Shown one piece after another: positions 1-11,100 of a stretch of DNA of 64,000 nt; the first letter of the stretch is position 1, and every line of letters begins with the position of its first letter. Under the pieces are notes generated by a model. The model was given only the letters and a program-made list of their open reading frames with translations. It was not told the origin of the DNA and did not search any database. The translations under genes were made by a program, and so were the position numbers. The stretch comes from Cottoperca gobio. Lineage: Eukaryota; Chordata; Actinopteri; Perciformes; Bovichtidae. The DNA lies in NCBI RefSeq assembly GCF_900634415.1, contig NC_041370.1, forward strand, positions 21,029,835 through 21,093,834, written 5' to 3'.

Positions 1-1588
1 TGTTTTCAAGAAAATAGAAAAATACAAAGTTGTTGGTCTTCTATACACTCCTTCTAATGAATCTCAGTATTCTCTAGTGGTGTCACCTGCAAATGATTCA
101 CAGCAACACGACTTTACGGGCAGCAGTTTCAGATTAATGAAAGCTAGAATCTGTGTACTTAGTGAGACATCCATATGACAAGGGATGTTACCTTTGTAAT
201 ACAGTAGACAAACAAAATACTCCCTAAACCACCAATAACTTACAGTAAATTGCTTTAACCTTTGCAGGACACAACTGTGACTTTGGCTCTTTATATTTAT
301 GGGCATTGGAGTGTTTCCCAGACAGTGAAGAGGACACCGCCATCTCTTCTCTAGCAGCACACACATTATCTTCTATGGGGTTTTTTCTTGGGAGATGATG
401 ATGAGTTTCTCTTTATGGTCACTCCTTTTACTAGCTCCACCTGATCAATGTAAAAATAAATGTTAGAGAGAGAAATTCTGCAAGCAGTGAGTTTGTCTTC
501 ATCAACACTGAATGGATGTTTTGCTTGAATCCATAGAACTGAAGTTGTTAACTTATATCATATCGCGACGTCCTTGTCTGTGGGTGGAGTGTTTGGATTG
601 GATGGAGTCACAGTGGAGGTTAGGCTGCAGAGAAGAGGCTTTTAGCACAAGGAACACTTTCACTTAGACTGATGCAATCAAAACAAAAATACTTTTCGTA
701 ATGTCTGTGCAAATGTTATGTTTAAAGCCATTAAAGTAAATGCACCACTAGAAATGACATGACAGCATGCAGATTCAGTTTACATTAGAATTATGTATTG
801 TTTTAATTAGTCTGTATCTGCATTTTAAGCTATGTGTTAATAATTAAAGTGGCTTCATGAAAGCAAGCAGAGTTCTGAGAACCTTGGAAAACATATTTAA
901 TGGCTTATTTGACAAGGAAGAAATGTTTTTCCAATTCTTTGGTAATAAATGGAATTTGGCAGATAATGCTGCTAGAACTTCTCAAATGTGAGGATTTGCT
1001 TGATAATTGCTTTTTTATAATTTAACTGTTTACCTTTGTTTTTGACTGTTGACGGTGAAATACGTGTTTTTATTGTGACACTTTGAGCACCACGAGTCGA
1101 ATACCATTTAGTTCCATTATATTGGAAAGAAGGCAGACATCTCTACAGTCGATATTTACATCACTCACACCAAAACAATCTAGTTTCTTAAATAACCCCA
1201 TAGGTAAGACAAAAAATATGTATTTTTGAGTTTTTAAAAATTATTATTATTAATTATTAATATTTTTTTTATGTTCTGAACAAAATGATTTATTGATTGA
1301 CAAAGAAAAAGGATAGTTGCTGCTAAGTATGTCAATTTACAGTAACATTTACCAAACAAATACAATGAAGATTGTATGTTAATTACCATGTAGATTATGT
1401 GTCATTTGCAATCTATATATCCCTAGCTAAAAGTTAGACTGTGCATATACAGCACATACCCTTTGGTTCACTTGCAAAAACATTTCCTTGCTTCTAACAA
1501 TAACATTCAGGAAATAAAAACTATTTTACATTATCATTTTTATACAATATATGTAAGTAGGCTATGCTACTTTCCTCAGATAAGACTA
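1..1588. other. Intergenic, AT-rich, nothing recognised
   Basis: No exon-like frame with family similarity was found on either strand. The only ORF of 100 residues (64-366, minus) has no recognisable domain and is probably chance. The sequence is ordinary AT-rich fish intergenic DNA. Confidence 0.6.
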
Positions 1589-1763
1589 ATATTACATTAC
1601 ATTACAGGTCACAGACGCTCTTATCCAGAGCGACTTACAGTAACTAACTACAGGGACAGTCTCCCTGGAGCAGCTCGGGGTTAAGTACCTTGTTCTTAAC
1701 TCCCAACCTTGCGGTGTTCTGTTTGGGAGGCGTACCACTAGACCACTAGGCTGTCACCACCCC
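1589..1763 (-). mobile_element. tRNA-type SINE
   Basis: Read on the minus strand it has a tRNA-like head (gggtggtgacagcctagtgg), then a body, then the common teleost tail motif (gtcgctctggataagagcg), ending in short ATGTA repeats. That order matches tRNA-derived fish SINEs. The B-box region is eroded (aaggttgggagttaag instead of a ggttcgaatcc-type motif), so it is an old copy. The exact family is not known to me without a search. Confidence 0.7.
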
Positions 1764-2880
1764 ACCTAACCACTTGTAGTATTATAAGCTAAGTGAATGT
1801 GTTAACTAATGTAAGTGATTGTAAGAAAATGAAGGCTTTTATTTTGGAGACTGGGCTGTCAGCATGGTGAACATATTTTTTAATAAGAAATACAACAAAG
1901 CCCTTTTACAGTTACACCAAGTTGTGGTAATGTGGAATTTTCTTGTTGTTTTAACAACCTTCATTTGACCAAGAGTGACATTCTGATGTTTGTTTGATAT
2001 GAATACCTGAACATGTTTTCTCTCACCCTGAGCTTCTTAAGGAATTCTAATTTGGCTTTTGTCCTCCATGTCAACTTTGCTCTCTCTATCCTGGAAACAA
2101 ACAGTATTAAAATGAAAGTACCAACTTTCAAATAAGAGTTTTGGGTGAAACACAGAAAACAAATCACATCTGTCCATTAAGAATGTATTCTCTTTAATAT
2201 TTAGGCTTATGTCTGAGGAATCACTCTGGATCTGACTTTGCAGAGAAAACAGTCTCATATAACTCAGACTCAGACTGAACTCAGACACTCAACTGTGTAG
2301 AAGGAAAAGCTGGAAAAATGGAAAAAACTGAGAGGTACAAGCTATTGCCTTCCAAAAAGTTGATTCTAGTTCAAATCAATCTCGATTTGAACTAGAATCA
2401 ACTGTAAGTTCTTAACATATTAATACATACACATTATGCGTCAATAACCTGCTAACTAGGCTTATAGTTTGTAGAGAGAGACACACAAGCACACACATAT
2501 TTTGACTTTGTGGCAACAGCATAAAAAACACACAGAAAAGAGAGAAAGAAATGTCATAGATTATAATCAGAAATGTTATTGTTAGTAGCATTTCTAGAAA
2601 AAAAAGATACTGCCAAAATCACCTTGTTGCAACACTCTATTTGACCAGAGAAATGCTCTTTTGTTATGAATAAATCATTGTGAATATTAATAACAACAAT
2701 ACAATGTATTTGTACAAATTGAGCTAAATAAATACTGTATGCATCTAGTGCTTATATCCAGGTTATATTATGACATTTTATTTGAGTGCTAGTGGTAGTG
2801 GTAGTAATAGTATCTATCTATCTGTCTGTCTGTTTGTCTTTTAGGAACTAATTAGCAAACTATCAAATAGGCCAATATTC
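1764..2880. other. Intergenic stretch before the fbxl4 promoter
   Basis: No coding signal. It contains a perfect hairpin (2358-2403) and a short TCTA/TCTG microsatellite (2811-2838). The rest is AT-rich and featureless to me. Confidence 0.55.
2358..2403. repeat. Perfect 20-bp inverted repeat, 6-nt loop
   Basis: The left arm agttgattctagttcaaatc (2358-2377) is the exact reverse complement of 2384-2403, with loop aatctc between. As RNA it would fold into a stable hairpin without mismatch. The origin is unknown: a solo MITE end pair, a recent palindromic duplication or a small structured RNA are all possible. Confidence 0.9.
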
Positions 2881-2899
2881 CCAAGAATGCTTTGCTTAA

Positions 2900-3318
2900 A
2901 ATAATATTGCCCGGATGTTGATCATTTGTTGTACGGAAGTGATGCGGCTTTTAATGTTCCACGTAGCTCCCACTAATTTCCGACGTTTTACAGTAAATTC
3001 CGTGTTTTCAGTCACTTAGTTTGAAAGAAACTGTCGTAATGGACATGTTATAGTTTCTCTATTGTCGTAATCTTGATGACATTCAGCTACGTAGTGCGGC
3101 AAGGAGCAATGAAGAGGATAACATTGCAGTTCTGCAGAATTAATCCCTTTCATCCTCAGCTGACAACATGATCTTTGACGAAATGCAATTTGTAAAAAAA
3201 ACGTGTCAAAAACTCAATACCATATAAAGCTTCGGTATTCCCAGCATTATATTCCAGTTGTTGTGATGAGCGCTCAGTGAGTCATGCGTTGTCCGACTGG
3301 TCAGGAAGGCATCAAAAG
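2900..3318 (+). promoter_or_regulatory. fbxl4: Candidate fbxl4 promoter and non-coding first exon
   Basis: An ETS/GABP-like site, acggaagtga, lies at 2933-2942 in a locally less AT-rich stretch. A good splice donor (aaaag|gtaaac, GT at 3319) ends a possible non-coding exon. GABP (NRF-2) sites are common in promoters of nuclear genes for mitochondrial proteins. No TATA box is evident. The exon start and transcription start are not determinable from sequence alone. Confidence 0.35.
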
Positions 3319-4510
3319 GTAAACAGCAGGAATGCATGCAGAAATGTTGTTTGGTGGTTGAAATGTCCTGCTAAAGGAAAGAAGAGGATTGATTCTTCCT
3401 CATGAATACAAATATCGATCTACATTTACCGTAAATTAAAATTATGTCCCGTTCTCTTTGATTGCTCGACTTTGCAACGCTAGCTACGGAAGCTAGCGGT
3501 TATGTTTTGACAGGTCAGCTTGTCTGTAGGCTAGCTAGCTATCGTTGTGTAGCTAGCTTACGTTAACTAACACCATCTTTTTAAACAATAACAACAACTT
3601 AAACTGAGGCAAGCAGCTCACCTCTCTGGCTAATGTTACATCACCAATAGTCATTTTAGTGTTTTTACTGAACTATGGTCTTTAGAAAAGCAACAGCTTC
3701 TTCGTGGTAACGTTAGTTGCTGTTAGTGTAGTGTAGCTACAAATGGAAGTGCCTTTTAAAGTAAGGTTATAGGACTATTTAGCTAACGCTAGTTACATTT
3801 GCGCAATTTGCGGTAGCTAACGTTAGCTAGTTAAGTGTCCTCGGCAGACGGAGAAAGACAGACTTAACGGTTAATGTTAAACAGCATAGATGTCTATCTG
3901 CTACATTATAGCTGTTTTATATCAATGCTCATAAAAGCATTCATGCCGAAGCTTTACCAGAATGTGTAAACATTAAACACTTTAATTTAATTGTCATTAA
4001 AAGTTGGCCCTGTATTAAAAAGACCTGTCAATCCACTTTGGGATTGATACCAGTGGTTTCAGTTCTGTTTTGAATATTGCTGATGGGACTGTTTCTTTGT
4101 ATCTGGAACACAGCTGTCGATGGGCAGTGTCACCACCTATCGAGTTAATGCTAGGTGTTTGCTATGACAGTAGTCCACCTATGGTAGGCTGCCATGTGCC
4201 TGTCAATAAGCTTTAAAAGCTATACCTTTCATCAATAAGCTTTTCCTTTACTCTCCATGAGCTTTTGTCCTCTGAAGGTTTTACTTAAGTGTTCAAAGTT
4301 AAGGATCTGTTGTTTTACATGCTTTTTAGATGTGTTTCTATTTTTTGAAAAGCTTCCATTTATGTTCAGCTACTTATCTACGTGTCTTTATCTTATTTTG
4401 TGAAATAGTTAGCAATAAGCATTCAAAATTAAACTGACTTGTACTCTGGTGCCTCAGACCTGCTGTCTTTGTGTTTTTCTAACTTGTGTTTGTCTCTGCC
4501 TAACCCACAG
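3319..4510 (+). other. fbxl4: Putative fbxl4 leader intron
   Basis: If the donor at 3319 and the acceptor at 4510 are real, this is an intron in the 5' UTR. It is rich in GCTAGC/AACGTTAGC palindromes (3480-3840), a word pattern common in teleost DNA. No coding segment is seen. Confidence 0.35.
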
Positions 4511-5144
4511 GTCATGCATGTGGCTGGACCTCTAGCCTATGCTTTGTACACGCATGCCCTAGAGCCAGTGTTCTTCCGGTAGGTGGAGGCTCTTCCTCCC
4601 TCAAGCCTCCGTTTCTCCCCACTGCCCCATCAGCCCCAGAATTCCCTATGTTAACCCTCTTGAGCATGTTTTACTATATCTGTCTGCGACGACGTTCCAG
4701 GAGTGGGACTCGAGGTGAGGCTCTGACTAGTAGGCGGGCTGTGGAGTCCGGCCAGCGAGCGGTGTTGCCGGTCAGTGTGGAGGTTGAGCAGTATGCCAAA
4801 GAGGTTCTGGACTTCAGCTCCCACTATGGCAGTGAGAATAGCATGTCCTACACCATGTGGAACCTGGCCGGGGTGCCCAACGTCTACCCCAGCTCAGGAG
4901 ACTTCACTCAGACGGCTGTATTCAGAGCTTATGGGACGTGGTGGGAACAATGTGCCAGTGCTCCACCACCTTTCCGCCGCACCCCAAAAGGCTTCCACAG
5001 CCAGGATTATATCGAACTGGGTTTCGAGGAGCCTGTCTATCCTACAGCAGTGGATGTGCTTGAGACTTATTACCCTGGAGCCATTGTCCAGATTCTGGCC
5101 TGCTCTCACAACCCCTTCTCCCAGAACCCACCTACTGATGTCAG
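4511..5144 (+). CDS. fbxl4: fbxl4 first coding exon (5' UTR 4511-4647, coding 4648-5144)
   Basis: The acceptor 'taacccacag' ends at 4510. Coding begins at ATG 4648 (MLTLLSMFYYICLRRR), gives residues 1-165 and two bases of codon 166, then donor 'gtaaag' at 5145. Human FBXL4 starts six residues earlier (MSPVFP before MLT). The matching fish codons are present (SAPEFP) but the human start position reads CCA, so ATG 4648 is the first usable in-frame start. Its context is weak (C at -3, T at +4). The next in-frame ATG, codon 7 at 4666, has A at -3 and could be used by leaky scanning. The exon carries the N-terminal targeting segment and most of the discoidin-like domain. Confidence 0.95.
4514..4582 (+). 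promoter_or_regulatory. fbxl4: Upstream ORF in the fbxl4 leader
   Basis: ATG at 4514, three bases after the inferred acceptor, opens a 22-codon frame ending TAG 4580-4582, 65 nt before the main ATG. G at -3 gives it a better context than the main start (C at -3). If the leader is spliced as inferred, this uORF would lower or condition fbxl4 translation. The sequence 'gtaggt' at 4579 could alternatively be a splice donor, which would remove the stop, so mRNA structure must decide. Confidence 0.45.
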
Positions 5145-8100
5145 GTAAAGACAACCACCCGTCTTGGAAACCAACAGTCCTTCTCAGTGCTCCAATAACA
5201 TGTTTAGTTCCATGTTCATTTATTCTACAACACAGGTTTGCACAACAAAATGCAAGTTGTAATCCTTTATGCAATACACTTTTTTTTTTAAACAATAATA
5301 ATAATAATAATAATAATTTTATGCTGGAGTATGGGGGATGAGGAGTCTTACACCCTGAGGAAAGAAGATGCTCTGCAGTCTGTAGTTGTTTAACACTACT
5401 AACAAAGGCAATATGAGCAGGTACGCACAACTTCTAGGTTTTGGAATGAACCCTGGAGACATTACTAGCCTTATTTAAATCATTATTATTAATTATTACT
5501 TGCATTACTATGGTCTTAAAAATTTAAACCTGACATTTATATATTTTTTATGAACTTGGCTTTCCTTTGTTGTTTTCATTTGTTTGTAAAACACACAATT
5601 GTATTGGTATAGAGAGTGCTCTGTAAATAATGTTTATGGTTATTTTAGGAAATTGTTTCAACTCCCACTGTGTTCCGAAATTGAGCGCCACTCAATTTCC
5701 TGCTGTCACAGTGAAACCAAAATGCGCAAATGTAAACCTGAAGTTTTATTGAAACTATAAGCAGAGTAGTAATTGACGGGGGGGGGATTCTCAAACAGAA
5801 AAGCCACAGCCAATAAAAGCAAGGTGAACATAATTCAGTGTGAGATTAGAAAGTGGCATTTGATTGATAAATGGACTAATATGAATTTGGCTAGATGACA
5901 CTGTGAAGTTCTTTTGAAAAAGTACGAGGTAAAGAAAGTAGTTACTTTGGTGGAACCAACCTCATCAAGTCAGTATTGGCTATGAACCAGAAGTGAAGTT
6001 CAGAAGTAAGCCGACTTGTTAATATTACTCTGGCAGAGACGCACTGTGCAACAAGCCTTGAGGTACATATTCATGCACAGCACTGAAACAATGACAAATC
6101 CCAACTTATTTATTTGTAATTTGTTGCATCGTGCCACATCTTTGTATTCCACAGAGGACAATAGGTGTCTAAGATATTATTATTTTATTATTTATTATTT
6201 GTATTTTAGCCAGAGATTTCAGGGCACAATCTTTCCAAGTAAATAAGGATTAATATTTTAATGTTTGTGGACATGTATTAAATGAATTGTCAGTAAACTC
6301 CTCTCTTTTTTTATTATTTTTTTTTTACACCATGCAATAGTGATTGTTGGAAAGTCATATTATTATATTGAACTCTAAGTCCTTGTGTGATTTAGGAAAA
6401 GAACATCCTGTATTGTTGTGCGTATTTCTGAGTCGGGAACACAAGGTCATCATCCTACATAGAAATTCATTTTCAAATGGGATTTGCTGGTCTGGTGTCA
6501 GCAGAGAGACCGTCGTCATACACAGCTTCATCTTTGGACTGCTTGTGCACATCTTAAATAGTTTCCTGCAGTATAGCTTTTTGCCTCCTTAAGAACACCA
6601 CAAGAGTATGGATTTGGAACCAGTGTTAAAATGAACATACTGGGACTTTCCCCAGTTGCAAAACAATGTAATAATCTGACAGTCTATTATAATCTTACTT
6701 CATAATCCTACTGTAATCATGGTATAACTCGTATCCTCTGTAAGTAAGCAGGAAGGATATACAGTAGTTTATCACTGCTCATTTATTGTCCTTTACCAGA
6801 AATCTGTGAAGTTGTTGTGAATAATAATAACAATAATATATTTGTATAGCACTTATCAAAACCAGCGTCACTAAGTGCTTTACAACAAACACATAAAACA
6901 ACAAAATGCAAAATAATGTTTGAATAACCAGGCAAAAAGAAGAATACACCTAAAAACAATGAATGATTACACTCTACTCTATTCTCAATAAATAAAGTAA
7001 AATGTAACTCAATAGTAAAGAATATAAATAAACCTAAAAATGGAGAAATTATAAAAAGGTTTTTGATAAAGATAAGTCTTCAAAAGTATGCCATAAGGAC
7101 TCAGCCTTAGTACATGGGTACATGGTGAGCTAGCGGGGCGCCCGACAGCGAGCGCTTTGTCCCCTTTAGTCTTTAACAGTCAGCTGGCTCCTGCCTGAAG
7201 GGGACAGCAGTTCAGATGTATATTCTGGGGCCAGGCTATGAAGGGCTTTAAAAGTAATAAGTCAAATCTTAATCAATCCTAAAACAAATGGACAGCCAGT
7301 GTACCGACACTTGATTATTCTTCAGATGTTCCCTGCTGCAATGTGCACAATTTGTCTTTTGAGTCTATTAATTGATATTTTCTTCGTTTACTAAAGGACT
7401 ATTACAATAATCCAATCGTGAGGAAATAAAAACATGAATAATAGTGTGAGTGTCATTGAAGCCTAGCATTGATAGTATTTTAGCAATATTTCTCAGATGG
7501 TGTTAGCATGACTGGATGGTCTTGTTAGTGTGTTTCTCAAACCTTAGGTTGGTGTCAAAGAGCACAGCCAGGTCCAATGCCAAGGCTTTTTTTCACAGTT
7601 GGTTGGGGGGGATTGTGATCCACTTGGCTTTACAGCACAACTCTTTCCTTTGTCCAGGTGGGAGGTGCTGTGGTCAGGGGAGCCCACCAAGGTTCTGACA
7701 CCCCAGGCACGTCAGTTTTCCCCTAACATCAAACACATCAACTTCCCTACCAACCTGCTACGTCTGGAGGTCAACAGCTCTCTGCTGGACTACTACACCG
7801 AGCTGGACGCTGTAATCCTGCGTGGAGTGAAAGAGAGGCCCATGCTCGCTCTCTATAAGATGCCCATCATCGACATCAATGACCTGAGTGACAGCGAGGA
7901 GGAGCTGTCTGATCCATTCAGACAAGGAGGAGACGGCAAGCAACAGAGGACAGGCAACGGCTACTTTGACAAACTGCCCTATGAGGTGACCTTCACACAA
8001 AATAATATGTTGCTGTTCAGGAGTGATTCTCAAACTCCTGTTAGGGATAAGAATGTTTTTGACTAATACATATTTGGTTAGGGTGCCCCTCCAGTGGTCA

Positions 8101-11100
8101 TTTTGCTGTAATTTGAGAAGTGGCCCCCACATTAGTACGAGTGGGTGTCATTAGAGGTGCCCTGGGGAGCTTTCTTGTAAACAAACAAAAGTTCTGTTTA
8201 CATTCAGTGTAAACTCACTGTGTGTTTCCTTGAGCTCTAACAAACATGCTAAAAGCTTTTTCTTTCCTCATAAATCATTTGCAAAGCCGGTGTTTCAAGT
8301 TCTGCGTTGTTCACGTCCATATTTTCCAGATTGCAGTTCTTCTTCTCTGCCTTTGTTGGTGCATTGCAGCGTTTCTTTGCATGTTACCGCCACCTGTAGA
8401 TCAGTGGAGTAGTGTGATGATATTACTCTCTACATTTAGAGATGTACCGACACTACACAACCTACCAGTGAGATGTGCTTCAGTGTTAATGTCTAGAAAC
8501 ATTTCCATGCAGCTCACAGAGTCTTTTCAGTGAATTATTATTATTAATATTTAGGTGCACTGTAGTCCTGAAATCAACAATTTGTGTCCTTATCCTGGAA
8601 AATAATTCATATGATTATCCATCACAATGTAACGTAGATACAAAACATACAGAACATTGTGGCTTGGACCCGTTCTGACACTTGATCTCGTACGCACGCA
8701 CGGACACACAGTCATTTTTTATGCCACGCAGACGTATCATGTTGTTTGAAACGAGCTTCAAAACACCGGCAGCACTCATGATATTCCTTCTCTTATCTCC
8801 TCTCCAAACCGCTGCCATTAACAGCAGTCTTCACAACCGCTGTGTGTTTGTTTCAGAAACACAATATAGCTATTATCTGTCAGCTGATACCCGCTTGAAC
8901 ACCGTGTATTGTTAAATCACTGCAACACACACTCGCACCAGCACAGTCCTTCTTTCTCTTTGAGAGGCACACGAACACAGTGCAAAACAAGCCGGCTCAC
9001 CTCTCCACTGATCCTGCTATCAGGGCTTTGTGTCCCAGATAAACACTATTTAACATTCTCTAGACTACTCTGTTCTCTGTTCCCACTAGGTTCTACTACT
9101 CTTTAGTGTTCTGTATTTGCTATCAGTCGTGTTCTCCTACCAGACAGTATGTGTCTTGTGTCTTGTCTCTCCTCTTTCTTTTGTTACTTTTTGCTTCCTC
9201 CCTCTTATCTTTATTTCTCCTCTCCTACTCTTTCTCCCCATCTTCCACCCACAGCTCATCCAGCTGATTCTGAGCCACCTGACCCTGCCAGACCTCTGCC
9301 GTCTGGCCCAGAGTTGTAAGCTGCTGCACCAGCACTGCTGCGACCCGCTGCAGTACACCCAGCTGAGTCTGCAGCCCTACTGGGGCCGGCTGAGTGACGC
9401 CTCCTTGGGACACCTGCAGAGCCGCTGCACGCTCCTCCAGAGGCTCAACCTGTCCTGGACCGGCAACCGCGGAGCTCTCACCCTGACCGGCTTCAGCAGG
9501 TCAGACTGTCAGCGGGCCGCACGTGCTAGAGAACAGACAGATGACCTTGGGAAAATAGAAAATAATTGTTTTGAGGGAGGGATATGCTGAGACAAAGAAA
9601 ACGGATTGAAAGTTTGTTTACACTTTGACACTAGTAACACTTGTTCCTCTAGAGGTGATAGTGAGTCACTGTAGCTGCAGTCTGCCTCAGTACAGAGGGA
9701 GAAGAAGTACAGCTGCCTGTAAATATTACAGCCATGTTCTGTGTCTGTGTGTTTGTTTATTGGATTACAAGTGGCAGAAACGAGAAAACCCCCCACACCA
9801 CCTCACTTCGTCCTCACAGCCACCAGGAGGCTGTTTCTCTGAGTGTATATCTGTCGGAGCTCAAGTCTCTCCGGCCGCTGACTGGGGCTCCGTCTGACTG
9901 AAGCGGCTCCTCCCTGCTCTCCTGGCTGCGCCGCCACCGGGAAGACGAGATGAATATGCGGGTTGTTTTCTAGTTTCTGCCACTTTGGATTTAGTCCAAT
10001 AAACAAACTAACGTAACGTTACACGGACTACAGCCCCGGTTAACATCAGTGCAGTAAACACAGATGATCAGCTGCACGTGAAGATTAGAAACCAGCAGAG
10101 TTTTCTGACCGGCTCTCACAGTTTCAGCAGGTTGGTATTCATGCCCACTGATTGACTGACAGGCATTACACAGGAGTAAACGCAACACACAATATAAAGA
10201 ACGGATAAGAATACAATAAATATGCCAAACTACTAATACTAAAATATGAACATTAGAGATTGTATGGACCCAGTTTAGAGGTGAAATACTGCCCCATATT
10301 TGTTTGGTTTAGGTGACTGGGTAAAGTCACTGCAATTTTTCTTTGCAAGGATCAAAGGGTTTCATATTTCCCATAGCTGTCAACATTATAATCACTATTA
10401 TGATGCATTACAAGCTGGTAATAAGTCACTATTAGGACTCATTGTTTGCTTTCAGTAAAGGGAAAACAATATCATTACAGTAAATATATGCAAGAACAAC
10501 ACACAGAACGTAAAATGAATTCATTTGTCTAACAGAAACTCTAATTCTTCACCTGTTGCTGTATATTTAACTTTTATGTTTGATCAACAAAAGTGACTCC
10601 TTAAAAAAACAGGAGCAAACCAAGCCCTGGTGTTATAACATCATCCTTGCAAAAAACAATGTCAGTAAGTGACCAGCAAATATGACCTTATAGGTCATTA
10701 TAAAATGCTCTATAATTTGTTCTGATTATTGTAATAAAGCATTGTAAATATGCATGAGTGCTTTTACCTATAAGCAAACAGTGCTATAAGCAGGTTATAA
10801 TGCATTTATAAGAGTGCTTATAATGCATTATAGACATGGGCGTCATAGAAAGTGTTAACAAAGCTTTTTCTGTAACTAATGAAACTAAGAGATCAAGTAA
10901 AAGGAGCTGGCCTTATTGTCTAAAGTATGGACATGTGGACTAGTATGTTGCTGATGTGGGATGAGTGTACTCCTCTCTGCTTCCTCTCATGTCTTCCTGT
11001 CTCCATCTATTCTTCTCTTCAGCTTCATGAAGGACTGTGGTCTCAGCCTGGGCTGCCTTGAGCTGTCGTGCTGCCACTTCCTGAACGAGGCCTGTCTGGA

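Larger units (their letters stand above)
9500..11022 (+). other. fbxl4: fbxl4 intron 3
   Basis: It contains an inverted-repeat MITE-like element (9751-10008) and one copy of a 'tataatgcattataa'-type dispersed repeat (10381-10860, minus orientation). No other gene signal was seen. Confidence 0.7.

Noticed and set aside
64..366. 100-codon minus-strand ORF at the window start
   Set aside because: No recognisable motif or splice context; probably chance in AT-rich DNA.
1589..1763. A functional tRNA gene
   Set aside because: The tRNA-like head is eroded and fused to a SINE tail, and the B box is damaged.
4894..5430. 178-codon minus-strand ORF across fbxl4 exon 1
   Set aside because: It is antisense to a confirmed exon and includes a poly-Leu stretch from an (ATA)n tract.
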